DNA from: [Phialemoniopsis] sp. UDSM-2020
Taxonomy: Eukaryota; Ascomycota; Sordariomycetes; Thyridiales; Thyridiaceae
Reading direction: 5' to 3'
Assembly: GCA_018873225.1 (NCBI GenBank)
Contig: JAEILZ010000002.1
Location: 3,844,001 to 3,908,000 of the forward strand
Length of the DNA stretch: 64,000 nt
The position numbers and the translations under genes are program-made. Below the pieces are notes generated by a model. That model did not search any database and was not told the origin of the DNA. It was given only the letters and a program-made list of their open reading frames with translations. How positions within the stretch are numbered: position 1 is the stretch's first letter; every line of letters starts with the position of its first letter. Below are positions 12,315-24,112 of the stretch, in pieces.

Positions 12315-12943
12315 GGCTTCATTTATTGTCCCAGGGTTTGGTATATCGATGAGTTGAAGTTCTTGTTGTAACAACCACCGATTTCGTGAGCCTGGCAGAC
12401 TCTCGCGGGGTTTCATGCATGTCGATGGAACAGCACCCAGGTGCTTTACAATGTCATTGGCTATCCATCAGTCGCCAACTATCAGATAATCTGCACAGCA
12501 AAAGGAGTGTGTCCCAAATGCTCCTCCGCATCATCTCGATCCTGTTGCCTGACTTTAACATATGGCGATTATGGGACCTTGGGCCTGGTTTACATCGCCC
12601 ATACCACAGCAGCCGTCAGCGTTGAGTAAACACAGTGAGACTATCGTCGCGCTAGCTTCGTAAATTGCTGCTGTTGAGGACCCGGAAGCCAGGCGCGTAA
12701 ACTGAGGTGATTGTTGATCGGTGGCGTCACAAGCTTATGTCGGTTTGGGTAGGCTGGCCAATCCACGCCAGGGGCTGAGCGATGGGAGCTGAGCAGAGGG
12801 AGCTGAACATCTTAGCACAGCCACACCACAGGCTGAATTCTCAAGGCGATCAAGAAGGCGATGGCAGCCCGTTTGGGATCCCACATCCAATTCCTTCGCA
12901 CCTCGCAATTGAGCGAAACGATAACTGCGCGACTGAGTCAATA
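12315..12943. promoter_or_regulatory. Divergent intergenic region between paralogue A and the NACHT gene
   Basis: These 629 bp separate two divergent genes and should contain both promoters. Short open frames at 12386-12629 have no recognisable family. No clear TATA element or repeat was seen. Confidence 0.4.
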
Positions 12944-15690
12944 ATGGACCCTTTTTCTGCGGTGGGCCTTGTCGGCAACATCCTACAATTCATCGACTTC
13001 AGCTGCAAAGTTGTATCGCGGACGTCTGAGATTGTCGCCTCGGCCACAAGAGAGCCCAAGAGACATGGCGAGCTGAGGAAGGACGCAGAGAATCTTGAAG
13101 CCTTCACCACCAACTTGTCCTTGGCGAACGTCCCACTGGCGAATTCAAAGGCCGAGAGGAACGTCAAGCTGCTAGCGACCCGCTGCCGAAATGAAGCCAA
13201 CAACCTGATAAGCATCCTCAACAACCTGCAGCTTCCTGACAGTCCAGGCAAGCTTCCAGCTGTGTACGCTGCGATGAAGTCGATATCAAAGCAGAAGGAG
13301 ATCGACGAATTGCGCCAAAGGCTGGAAGACCTCAAATCGCAGCTCATGCTTCACATCCTAGCTCTTATCACGTCAGTTGATAGCACCTCGCCATGGTTCA
13401 TAGACAGCTGACTGACCCTCAGTATGCCAGAGATCAAAATTCGGGCATCTCGCAATTGATGTGGAGCTTGACGGAAGCGAGCTCTGGCGTCAGCCTGTCA
13501 ACTTCGGCCCAGCTGAATGACATCCAGACCGCGATCGATGAGCTGAGACGCAGTGTCGATACTGCGAGGCGCTACCCTCTGGTGAACGACAAAGAACTCA
13601 GCACAATCTCATCACTTCTAGAGTCCATGGTCACCATCGGTGAGCCGATTGCGAGAGAATATGCTGTCTTGAAAAGCCTACAGTTTGACTCAATGCGCAT
13701 GCGAGAGTCTAATGTTGCCCAAGCACATACAAGCACATTCGAGTGGGTCTTTTCTGACAATTTCAGACTCAGTCGCTGGTTGTCAGCGTCCGATGGAATA
13801 TTCTGGGTGACGGGCAAACCTGGATCCGGCAAATCAACCCTTATGAAGTTCATATCCCATCACACAAAGACAAGCGCTTGTCTCCGGAGCTGGGCCAAAG
13901 GGCAGACTTTGATTGTTGCCGGCTTCTATTTTTGGATCGCTGGCAATCGGATGCAAAAGTCACTACAGGGGCTGCTTCAGTCCCTCTTGTTCGAGATCAT
14001 GAGGCAATGTCGGCCTCTCATTCGCATTGTTTGTCCCGAACGCTGGCAAAGGCCGTTGGATCCATTTGCTGACAACGCATGGACCTGGCATGAACTGAAG
14101 ACTGCCTTCGAGCGACTTGTTGAGCAGAATAGAGTGACGTTCAAGGCGTGCATATTTATCGATGGGTTGGATGAGTATGACGGCGACCACAGCGAGATGA
14201 TTGAACTTCTCTCCAACGCGGCCGAATCGCCCAACTTCAAGCTTTGTCTAGCGAGTCGACCTTACAACGTCTTCAAGACAGCTTACGGACATTCCAAAGA
14301 CCACATGCTAAGCCTTCAAGATCTCACAAGGAACGACATTCGCAAGTATGCAAACGACAAGCTAGAAGCCCATAGTGGCTTTCGACAGCTCAGAAGCGCT
14401 GACAGTCAATACAAATGTCTGATCGAGGAGATTGTCAACAAAGCCGAAGGTGTCTTTCTCTGGGTTACTCTGGTTGTGCGCTCGCTTAAGGAGGGCATTA
14501 CAAATGCGGATACTGCTTCGACTCTACAAAAGAGGCTGCGCCAGCTGCCCTCAGATCTTCAGCGGTTCTTTCAACACATTTTGAACGGAGTCGAAGATGT
14601 CTACCATGAGAGTACCACTCAGGTTTTCCAGATGGCTTCAACTGCTGTGTACTCTTTACCACTCTGGGTCTATTCGATTTTGGATGATGACGCCCCTAAC
14701 GAAATGGAAGAGGGTATTACAAACATCAGTGATCTTGACTCTGCTGCGAGAACGCTCATCCTAGAAAGACGGCTCAACTCGCGGTGCAAAGGACTTTTGG
14801 AAGTACGCGAGCCGGACTCGAGCGACTATCCAGGTCTACACAGAGTGGAGTTTCTACATCGCACGGTTCGTGACTTTTTGAGTGACAACAATGTGGAAGC
14901 TACACTCACTTCTCGACTCCAATCACCTTTCGATGTTGACCTTACAATCTGCCGAGGTCTTTTGCTTCAACTGAAACAATTACATCTGCACCCAGCTTCA
15001 CAATTTAGAAGCACTGTGATGGTAGAAACAGTGCTCAAAGATATGATGTATCATGCGCACAAGATGGAAGAAAGGACGGCCAGATCTCCGGTCCAGATCC
15101 TCGACGAGGCTTTACGCGTCATCCTTGGGCAAAGTGAACCTATTATGAACCGCACAAGATTTTACACATATGTCACTCAAGAGGGGCTTCTACTTTATCT
15201 AGAGCATCGCCTCAAAATCGAAACACAGCTTCTGCGCCTAGCAGGAGGAAAGCCTCTGCTGTCAGCTGCGCTGACATCGACGGCGTTCCAGGACCGCGGT
15301 ACTAGGTACGACTATGCATTGCATCCGAAGCTGGTGCGTCTTTTCTTAGACCATGGCGCGAACCCCAACCAAGCCTATGTCAAGGCAAGTGGGGACCAAA
15401 GCACAGCGTGGGAAGACTTCGTACAGTTCCTCGTCGTCTCCAATCAGGATGTCGATCAGGAAGCCGCTTTCCAAGTGGCTAGATTCATGATCCAGAGCGG
15501 TGCGCGGAGGAATATTACGGTGCGGGTCGGGAACGGCCAGCGAGATCTTCCCAGGATAATTCGGCAGCTATTTCAGCCCCAGAAGGCGAGGCTGCTAGCC
15601 AGGCTCATGGACGACATGCATTCAGGGGATAGTGAGTCATCATTTCAAGATCTTCCCATCTTCAACAAGACACTTACAGAAAGGACATAG
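12944..15690 (+). CDS. NACHT NTPase (STAND protein), NLR-like, with ankyrin-like C-terminus
   Basis: This is a signal-transducing NTPase of the fungal NLR-like class, 895 aa from join(12944..13371, 13431..15690). Residues 1-140 begin MDPFSAVGLVGNILQFIDFS, the helical N-terminal domain common to fungal STAND proteins. The linker has the typical AHTSTFEWVFSD stretch. The NACHT P-loop GKPGSGKST is at about residues 270-278 and Walker B CIFIDGLDEYD at about 381-391. The region after 400 (DIRKYANDKLE, FLHRTVRDFL) matches the helical part following NACHT in these proteins. A single clear ankyrin-like unit (LVRLFLDHGANPN) lies near residue 778. The acceptor at 13430 is chosen because it alone keeps frame. 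A GTGAGT donor at about 15635 could give an alternative C-terminus. The family acts in heterokaryon incompatibility and immune-like responses; the trigger here is unknown. Confidence 0.9.
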
Positions 15691-17167
15691 ACGTGATACC
15701 TCTCCCCAAAGAAGAGAGTACTTTCAAAGTGGCGCCAACGAATTTTAAATCCAGCACGCCACCGCCGTATCCTCGAATCGGCGTTCAGCCCTCGAAGAAG
15801 AAGGTATCAAAGTCTCGCAATCCATTCTCGTTTTGTATATGCTTTAGATAAGCCATACTTTTGGAGGAATACGGAACACTAGGACTGTCACAATGCTTTT
15901 CCTTTACGTAAACGCGGAACTTGCGTGAGTCACTGCGACGGGACAGTGTGAGCTCTTTCGTCCTTCCCTGTTTGGTTTGGGAGCGTCTTGACGACGAAGG
16001 AGGAAGTTCGATGTCGAATACGAGGATTAGTTCAGAAATAATAATTCGGGGGCAGGATGTACGGAGTTGGTCTCGTTGAATTGGAACGCTATTGAGCAAA
16101 ATCAAGGTATGCGGGCTGCTTCACCGAATGGCACAGACGGTGATAAGGGCTAAGTCCAGAGCAACGTCAGTGGAACCCAAGATAAAAGATAGGGGCGCCG
16201 GTCAACGGCGGACTGCGACAGTAGTCAAATTATCTGCTCGAAACCTACTGCAGCGTATATCAAATGCACTCTACGAGATACACAATGATCCTGTGCGTGG
16301 CGGTGTCCTGTGAGTCCGGAGCTGCGAGATAAGCCTTGCCAATCAATGCGGGGTGACCACCAGCCTGTGGTTTCAGGTAGCAAGGCAATCGACGATGGAA
16401 GCCAAGACGGAGGCGATAGTGCATAGTATTCGCTTGGCAGCTAGATTGCAACCCTGGCTCTGGCGCCAAGATCATCGCCGGCATTTGAGGCAGGGAGCGG
16501 GGAAATCGGTTCCGCTGATACCATGTCCAAAGAGGAAAGTGTATGCATCTCATCACAATTTCAGCATCTGAAGTTAATGATTCCTGCGGCTTGGCGCACA
16601 ACTTGAGGCTCACCGATGGTTGTCAAGTGCCGCCACTCAGAGCTTCGAGAAGGGGCCTCGGCAATGCAAGGCGCGACATCGCCAAGAGCCGGTTGTTACC
16701 TGGTCCCTGCCTTGTTTCGGGGCGCCTATTCGAACTTGGAAGGTCATGGGAAAAGGGGAGCGAATTATACGAGAGTGCATTCGCCTACTACCATTAGATG
16801 TCTAGAGTGCATCTTCCCGTGGTCAAAACGCTCCGCGCTAAAACTCTCAACCACAGCTAGATGAGAGGTCAGCAACGGACTTACGGCACGAGGAGAAAAC
16901 GCAATACTTAGTGTCGATGCTACCCTTCGAACACACGCACTAGAGAGGCAGGTGATATACGCTCGTGCATCGCGAGTTGGTTACTGAATACGATTACGGT
17001 GAGTCTCTCTGAGTTTCTGAGTCTCAACTGTCTATAAGAAGGTCATAGCTGACCTGCGTTGATCTGGATGAGCTCATAACCTTCTGCAAATCAAGCACTT
17101 TGTTGCATCTTGTCTTCTACAACTTCAAAACGGCTTTGATCCACAAGAGAATCGCCTTTCTGCCAAG
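15691..17167. other. Intergenic, includes deuterolysin promoter
   Basis: No supported gene was found in 1.48 kb. A 106-codon minus-strand frame at 15785-16105 and a 117-codon one at 16260-16613 lack known motifs. A TATA-like TCTATAAGAA lies at 17031-17040, about 130 bp before the deuterolysin start. Confidence 0.5.
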
Positions 17168-18345
17168 ATGAAGTCATTCTCTTACACCTTGCTCCTGGCC
17201 TCTGTGGTCTCCGCCATGCCGTTGTCTGATCGTGATGTTGCTTCACCACTGGCTGTCAACCTCGAAATGGTCGGCAACACCCTCGTCAAAGCGACTATTG
17301 TCAACAACGGCGACTCGGATCTCAAGCTGTTCAAGACCGGCTCTCTGCTCGACTCAGCTCCTGTTGAGAAGGCCGAGATCTTCCAGGCTGGTAAGTGACA
17401 TGAACCTTTTGCTGGGGCAACTTTGACTGAACGTGTAATGGCTCAGACACGAACATTCCCTTTGACGGTATTCGTCTCCGTATCTCCACAGTGGGTCTGG
17501 ATGGCACTGCCTTTGAAGCTCTCCCCGCGGGTCAGACCATGGAGACCACCTTTGATGTCGGCGAGGCGCATAATCTCGCTGCTGGCGGTGACTTCTCCCT
17601 GACCTCCTCCGGCACTTTCTCCTATGCTCTTCCCGAGTCCAACGAGATTGCTGGTGTCATCCCCTTCACCAGCAACACGGTCAACGCGCAGGTTGATGGC
17701 GCTGCCGCTTCCGCCATCCACCAGGCTTCCATCCTCCGCGCCCGCCAGATCATCCAGTCTGACTGCACCGGTTCCAGGCGCACGGCTACCGTGACCGCAA
17801 TCTCAAGCTGCGAGTCTCTCGCCAGGCGCGCTGCCACGGCCGCCCGTTCCGGCTCCGCCGCCAAGATGGAGGAGTACTTCAAGTCGAGCTCCACTACGAC
17901 CCGCAACACCGTCGCTGGAGTCTTCGACCGCGTCGCCGGCGAGTGCGACAGCACCACCTCGGGAGTCTCACGCCAGTACTGCACCGACGTGCTCTCCAAT
18001 TGCGGGAGCTCGGTCCTTGCGTACACCCAGCCGTCGACGGGCATCATGGTCAACTGCAACCTATACTACACAGCTCTAACGCCCCTGACGAGCACTTGCC
18101 ACGCCCAGGACCAGGCCACCACGACGCTGCACGAGACGACCCACCTGACTCAGGTCAAGGGTACCCAGGACTACAACACCTACGGCTACGCTGGTGTCCG
18201 GGGCCTGTCGGCGAGCCAGAACCTGAACCATGCTGATACCTATACTCTCTTCGCTAACGGTAAGTATTATGAACCTATGATCCCGCGCATCGTTTCTGGA
18301 CGGAACGGTCTAACACACTTTAAAGCCATCGCCCTCAGCTGCTAA
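17168..18345 (+). CDS. Deuterolysin / neutral protease 2, M35 zinc metallopeptidase, secreted
   Basis: This is a secreted endopeptidase of 351 aa from join(17168..17390, 17447..18259, 18326..18345). Residues 1-16 form a signal peptide ending SVVSA. A propeptide with the M35 pattern follows (VNLEMVGNTLVKATIVNNG). The mature domain holds the zinc motif HETTH at residues 303-307 and the aspzincin segment GTQDYNTYGY that supplies the third ligand, plus several conserved cysteines. The last intron splits the terminal AIALSC, and both introns have good donors and acceptors. Length matches the family (about 350 aa preproenzyme). These enzymes digest basic proteins and are secreted by saprobes and pathogens. 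It is convergent with the monooxygenase gene, with about 240 bp between them. Confidence 0.95.
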
Positions 18346-18583
18346 ATCAGTGTCTACGTGGATAAGTGAGGAGTCACAGTGCACCGCCTGGGAAAGTAAC
18401 AACAAGACCACCGACAGATTAGTTGAGTTCAGATGTAGCAATGAGAAAACTTGGATAGCATGCACAGAAACCACCCCAATGGCGAGTTCAACACCCCGTC
18501 GAAGCGAGGAAATTACGGTGATGGTCTATTGGATTGATTTACAAATCTTCTACTCTTCTAATTACGTTCCGATTTGCTGCGCT

Positions 18584-20473
18584 CTAGTGACTATAAGTCC
18601 AATGTGACATGTTCGGAAACTTGGTCTCAACCCAAAATCTAACGGAACTCCAGGGATACGAGAAAAAGTTCCACCTCGTCTTGGGATCGGAGTATTGCTA
18701 CAAGTAACATGTAAGCGGGGCGTCTCATTCACGGTTGGGACAGAGTACGACTTACACTAAAACAAGTCTTTGTTAGAACGGTGAGGCGCAAAGCTGATTG
18801 AATGCTATGGCACCAATCCTGCTCGGCCGCTCGCTTTGCCTCAACTGAGGTCACACGTCTCTCGATGATTGGTCGTACTAGCTTGAGTACAAGTTCCGTA
18901 GAGCTAACACCCTGTTAGGCCGTTACTGTAAGTCTTTCTGGAGCTGACATACCATTCAATGGAATATAGAACCGAAGTGTGTCCGCTGCCCGAGTTGGGA
19001 CCGAGCAGGTAGAAGAGGTTGGGAAACTCGCTCATCGCTACTGTCCGGTAGGCTTCGATACCACCAAACTGGTCCCAATGTTGCTTCATTGAGATACCGT
19101 TGCGTCCGACCACGGTATCGGCTTGCCATTGCGTGAACTCAAAGCCGGTGGCAAAGATCTGATGAAAGTTAGTCACATAGTACAGCGCGTCAAGACGATC
19201 ATGTCCATTGAACCTACAATCATATCGGCAGGATACTCTTGTCCAGAAACTGTGACAACACTGTTCTCCCGAACTGAAGCAATTGGATCTTGGGTCAGAC
19301 AGATATTGCTGTTATGCAATGACTTCAAGTATCCATTGTCCATGATTCGTCTCTATCAGCGTGTTAGTCTAACGTGAGACGCACAAATTTAAGGTGAGAA
19401 TACCTACCCTGCAGCCCATCTCATAATCTGGCAGAAGAATGTCCCAATACCTTTCTGGAGCTGCTTCCTTGATGAATTTTCTGCTCTTTCTAACGGCAGT
19501 ATGTCGAGCCTTTCGACCACTCTCATCATCGTAGAACTGGGGCAAAGCAGTTTCGAGAACCCAGAACACGAGCCAGCGGGCGAGGAGAAGCAGGAACGGT
19601 AGCATGCGGAATGCTCTTCTAATGAGATGATGGATGTGGTAATTTGGCATAGGAACATAGTATTGTGGACTCTGTCGGCATGTCAGACATTGTTGACGGG
19701 GGATGAAGGTGATTGAAGGAACATACTCGAACAAACTGAGTCAAACTCCGGACACGGCCCGCAATCGCGGGGACGACTTGGGCTGCAGAGCCTACACGAT
19801 TATTAGCCAATGATCGCTTCAAAGCAGTGTCAATCACTGACATCCGTTTCCTATGACCACAACATTCTTGTCCTGGACATGATAGTCCTTGTGCCACTGG
19901 GCTGTGTGGACTGCAGTTCCCCTGAAGGTCTCCAATCCAGGGAATGATGGAGACTTTGGGTTGGTGTATCCCCCAACGGCTGAGATGAGTACCTTGGCCT
20001 CATGAAGGTATCGTACACCGGTATTCAAGTCCTTGAGATAGACGTGCCAAGTCTGTGTCTTCTCGGACCACCTGGCTCCCTCCCACTCTGTTCGAAGGAC
20101 CATCTTTCGAGGAATGTCATGCCTCAGAGCCACGCGACGGATGTAGGACAGGATCTCATTTTGTGGTGGAAAGATGCTCGAGAACTCGGCATTGGGAGAC
20201 CAAGACAGTGAGTAAAGTGCAGCTGGGATGTCGACACCGCAGCCTGGATCTTTCTTGAATGTCAGCAAGACTCATGACCTTGAGATCAAGGAACGACTTA
20301 CATCTGTTTGCATACCACGCGCCTCCATAATCTGATGCCCTTTCGTAAATAACAAAGTCTGTTGTCTTAAGCTTCCTATGTAGTTGACAAGCAACGTTGA
20401 TGCCTGAAAAGCCTGCGCCGATGATCACAACATCAGAGTAGCGTGCCATCTGGCAAAACTTTGACTTCTCCAT
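18584..20473 (-). CDS. Flavin monooxygenase of the Baeyer-Villiger type
   Basis: This is a class B FAD/NADPH monooxygenase of 503 aa that oxidises ketones or related substrates. Exons are complement(join(18584..18697, 18756..18903, 18953..19158, 19218..19352, 19408..19671, 19727..19791, 19842..20249, 20302..20473)). The FAD Rossmann motif is VVIIGAGFSG near residues 14-23, and NRYPGCGVDIP is rebuilt across intron 1. The BVMO fingerprint F-x-G-x3-H-x3-W appears as FRGTAVHTAQW. The NADPH motif is VVVIGNGCSAAQ across intron 2, followed by IIFATGFEF. The C-terminal LVRPIIERRVTSVEAKRAAEQ and FSYPWSSVRFW complete the family pattern. The first exon offers two starts, 20473 or MARYSD at 20449. The acceptor at 18904 was chosen over 18912 because the CTAAC branch site precedes it. 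Substrate unknown; no biosynthetic backbone gene lies nearby. Confidence 0.9.
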
Positions 20474-21558
20474 CTCGATGCTTTCACAGAATATCGTACA
20501 GCGGTGAAGAGACAAAATTCCTACAAATCTGATGCTGCATTGGAGCTGAGTCTTGTAATAAAGCCCTATGAACTCCACGAGATTCTCGACTGATTACGAT
20601 GAGTGTCCTTTTGCAGACAAGAACAGCCAATCATGCCCATTGTCAAGAAATGAGGGCCACAGCCAGATCGACTTACACGCCATCATGCGTTCCAAACTAG
20701 ACTATCGGTCCACAAAACCTAACCCAGCTGAACGGCAAACGTAGCCCCAGTCTACTGGTTCGGCAGCATGGGGCCTTGAGCATCCATGCACGGAGAATGC
20801 CGCCGTTGATGAGGCTCATCAGATCTGATTCGAACCCAGGAGGTCTGATAAACGCGTTACGGATGCCGCCGGGAGCTAGATTAGGTTAAGCGGGCCGTTA
20901 GCTTTTACGGCTCATGCCAGGCTCGGGAATGTTTTGGGAGCTGAGATGTGGGCTTGGCGGTGGTGCGGCCAAGTCAGGAAGGCATTGTCCTTTTTGTTAT
21001 GGGGCTTATTCGCCTAGAACAGGCGTTCTCTGATCCACCCATCAATACTAAATGGGCTCGCGAAGGCTCTTAGCGCTAGCTGAATTGCCCGCAATCAGAT
21101 CAATCAGATGGCCACGACAGTGATAGAAGGACACTCTAGTTTCTTGTTGTCCCAGATCACTGCCATAAACGTGGAACAACGGTGAAGACCGAAGACAGCT
21201 GAAAAAGCTGTGGTGGATCATGACCTCGAAACCAAAACAGGCCGTATTGAAAGCTGCCCAATCCTGGAGGGGTCAAGCGATTGGCTGGTGTCATTGCCCT
21301 TGCGGCAATTGGCTTCTGATTGTCCTTTTGGCAATTCGGTCTCGTGTCTGATTTGACCCTGCGGACTTTGAGAAAACATATGTTCGTCTAAAAAACTTTC
21401 ATGTGCTGATTAGAATTATTCGACTGCGCCGGCTTGATTGTAACATCGTTCCAGATGATTTCTGTTTTTTCTTTTCTTTCACTCGAAGTTGGTACATGAT
21501 GTCTCATAGAGACTGATCCTATTCAAGATTGCCTTCACTATCATATGCGCTTTTCAAA
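20474..21558. other. Intergenic, divergent promoter region
   Basis: About 1.08 kb between divergent genes. No coding or RNA gene was recognised. A sequence resembling a tRNA T-arm near 20826-20840 does not fold into a tRNA. Confidence 0.5.
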
Positions 21559-23804
21559 ATGGAACTCTTCGATGTTTCCTCACCTCTGGCCTTGTCTGCT
21601 GTTGTCCGTGCCACCACTGGCGGAAGAACACTCCCTCTGGCAGTTGACAATGTCCTCCTGGTTGTTCTTGGGCTCTGGAAGCCGTCGCTTCTGGTCGCCT
21701 TCTTTCTCAGCGCTGCGATCTGGTTAGTTGTGGCTTTCATCGAGACTCGAGCCGAATATCTCGACTTTACAAACAATTCTCGAGAGATTTCGAATGGACC
21801 GCACCCGCCAGTTGACTCCAACGCAGACTCTGGAATGTGTCCGGTGCTGAGCCGTCAGCGTGCGCCTGACATGTTTCTCCAGCCACGCATGTTTTCAGAC
21901 TCTTCGCGAGAGGCTGAGATATCACTGGGCAGAACTCACGATGTTGTCGACGAGCCGACTGATCTTTATGGCCAACCAACCATCTTCACTTGCAAACTGG
22001 CACATCGAAGGCCAGCCCCATTCAAGGATACCTTTCAGCATTCTTATCTATACTGTGGTGCACCAGTCGGACTACACGCTGCCTACAGTCCCATCATGAG
22101 TGTAGACGAACAACCAGATCCCAGTAACAAATGGTGGTTTCGGAAAGGATACTTCAAGCTGAGAGCATGGGATCATGGCATCAGGGGAGGGGCTCAGATG
22201 ACACTCTATCAGAAACTGAGAGAGTTCTTACTGTCGCAAGTAAGCAATGCTAGCAGACGAAAACATGGCGTGTGTTACTGATATGTCTTCTTAGGGCGCT
22301 GATCCCAACGAGTGGAGTTATGCCTATCTTCTCGCCGTTCCCTGCGTCACCGAGCAGGTGAACAGTCCACTTGACTACTGGTTTCTCTACAGCGAGAAGA
22401 AGGAGCTCACAGCAGTCATACCGTCTCTCAACACCTCGTACGGCGAGCGAAGGATGTGGCTGGTGCGTCAATCTCTCCCGCCGACAAAGCCGGGTAAGAA
22501 GAGGACAGGTCCATTTTGCTTCCGCGGAAAGTTTAGCAAAGACATCCACGTCTCACCCTTTATGCCACCCACCGGTGGGTACACCATCGACGCAAGCGAC
22601 CCGTGCGCCGACCCGGACAGACTGGAGATCCTCATCACACTGACTAGCCCCGAGGGCAAACCATTGATGTTGACGCGTGTGTCCTCCAGTGCACCGGGCC
22701 TAGATGTATCTGTTGCCACGATGTCACAGAAGCTGAAGCTTCTCGCGCTCTGGTTCTACATCCCTCTATGCACAGTCACAGTGTGGCGCATTCTGGTTGA
22801 GGCAGCCCGCATTTACCTGCAAAAGGGGCCTCAATGCTGGACGCGGCCGGAGCCGGGCAAGACGACGCTGGGCAAGGCGGCGAGGGCGGATGAAAGGTAT
22901 GTTTGCTTGCCCGTCTTGCCGTTTTGAGATGCATCCCCCCTAACGTATCACAAGGACTCTTGAGCGAACGTGGCGAATCTTGCTTAAAGAAAAGGTGGAA
23001 CAAAGTCAACAATCGGTATCGGTAACCTACATCAGCCCTGGTGAGCACTGCAAGAGAGAGGAAAGCTTTCGATCTCTCGCTTACTTCAAGCCCACCGGAA
23101 AGTCGGAAATTCCCTTCGGCTATGTTTTTCTATCACCTACCCCGCCTCCAGAGTCAGAGGCACCAAAGCAAATTGTATTCCAAGTCATCAGCCCCATCTT
23201 CTACTCGCGACTTGTGCATTACAAGACTGTCCACGAAGCCATCGTTGGTGAGCTCCTCGACAATGAGAGAAGCCGCACGGCATGGTGCTCCGATCCCGAA
23301 GCATTCTCTTCAATCTTTGAGGAGTCCGGGCACCTCACTGAGTCACCGATGGCTACCTCAGTATCGTACCCTTCCGGGAATGAAAGCTGGCACTGGTCAC
23401 TTCTCTCGCGGCTTCGTCAGGCCCCGGAACAAACGGGCTTCCCGCGAAGCACTCCGTATCAAAGTTTCACTGGTCTTTCGGAGATGGACAAGTTTGCACT
23501 GTCACATTTGAGCCCGGCAGAGACAAGCAAGTACCGTCGCGCTCAGCTTCGCCTTTTCGTGGGACAGAGGATAGGCGGGTTCAACCTTGCGCCCCTGATG
23601 CAGCTGTCCGGCGACCTTGAGATCATCGGACTCAGCCGAGACGCGGTATTGAAAATACATAACGTCATGTTCAAGGCAGCATTGCTGACAGGTGTTGTGT
23701 ATGGGCTGCGGGCTGCGGGTGCTATTGGTTTCGGGACTTCAGGGTTGCTCTCGTGGACAGTTGGAGGGATCAACTTATGGGAGAGCTTGCTCGCAAGCCT
23801 GTAG
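21559..23804 (+). CDS. DUF1365-family membrane protein
   Basis: This protein of 710 aa comes from join(21559..22239, 22295..22896, 22955..23804); an upstream in-frame ATG at 21529 would add 10 residues. A hydrophobic segment (VLLVVLGLW to LSAAIWLVVAFIE) near residues 30-60 is a membrane anchor. The DUF1365 core runs from about residue 145: FTCKLAHRRPAPFKDTFQHS, then WWFRKGYFKLRAWDHG, DYWFLYSEKKELTAVI, NTSYGERRMWLV and KDIHVSPFMPPTGGY. The last three segments correspond to the bacterial pattern of a Phe/Tyr-rich strand, an N-T-x-G-E-R turn and F-H-V-S-P-F. A second hydrophobic stretch (LALWFYIPLCTVTVWRILV) is near residue 405. The long C-terminal extension ends in another hydrophobic segment. 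In bacteria DUF1365 genes often neighbour cyclopropane-fatty-acid synthase genes; no such gene is adjacent here. Function unknown. Confidence 0.8.
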
Positions 23805-24112
23805 TAGAATGTACGATCTATTATTCCTGTTTACTTTGCTTTAGGCCTAGGAGCATCACAGGAAGCATACCAGAAGCGAACAAGTGGTGGCTCTATGTCG
23901 GCTCTGCCACATCCTACCCCGGTCTGCAGGGCTGGTCACGTCAGCAAAACACCTATTGGCCCCACTCCTGTCCTACAGCCTACAGCAGGGCTACAGTACG
24001 GACATTTTATCTGCTGGAAACCCTTGTTCATACAACTCTCTTCTTTGTCCATCTTCGGTTTCAACCCTAACTCATGCCTCATCAACCACATTAAGCATAC
24101 CAGGATCAAATC
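23805..24112. other. Short intergenic region
   Basis: 308 bp between two plus-strand genes; nothing recognisable beyond presumed terminator and promoter sequence. Confidence 0.4.

Noticed and set aside
15785..16105. 106-codon minus-strand frame
   Set aside because: Composition is plausible but no family, no promoter cue and no splice partner seen.
20826..20840. GATTCGAACCC, like a tRNA T-arm on the minus strand
   Set aside because: The flanking bases do not pair into a T stem, and no D-arm or acceptor stem can be built around it.
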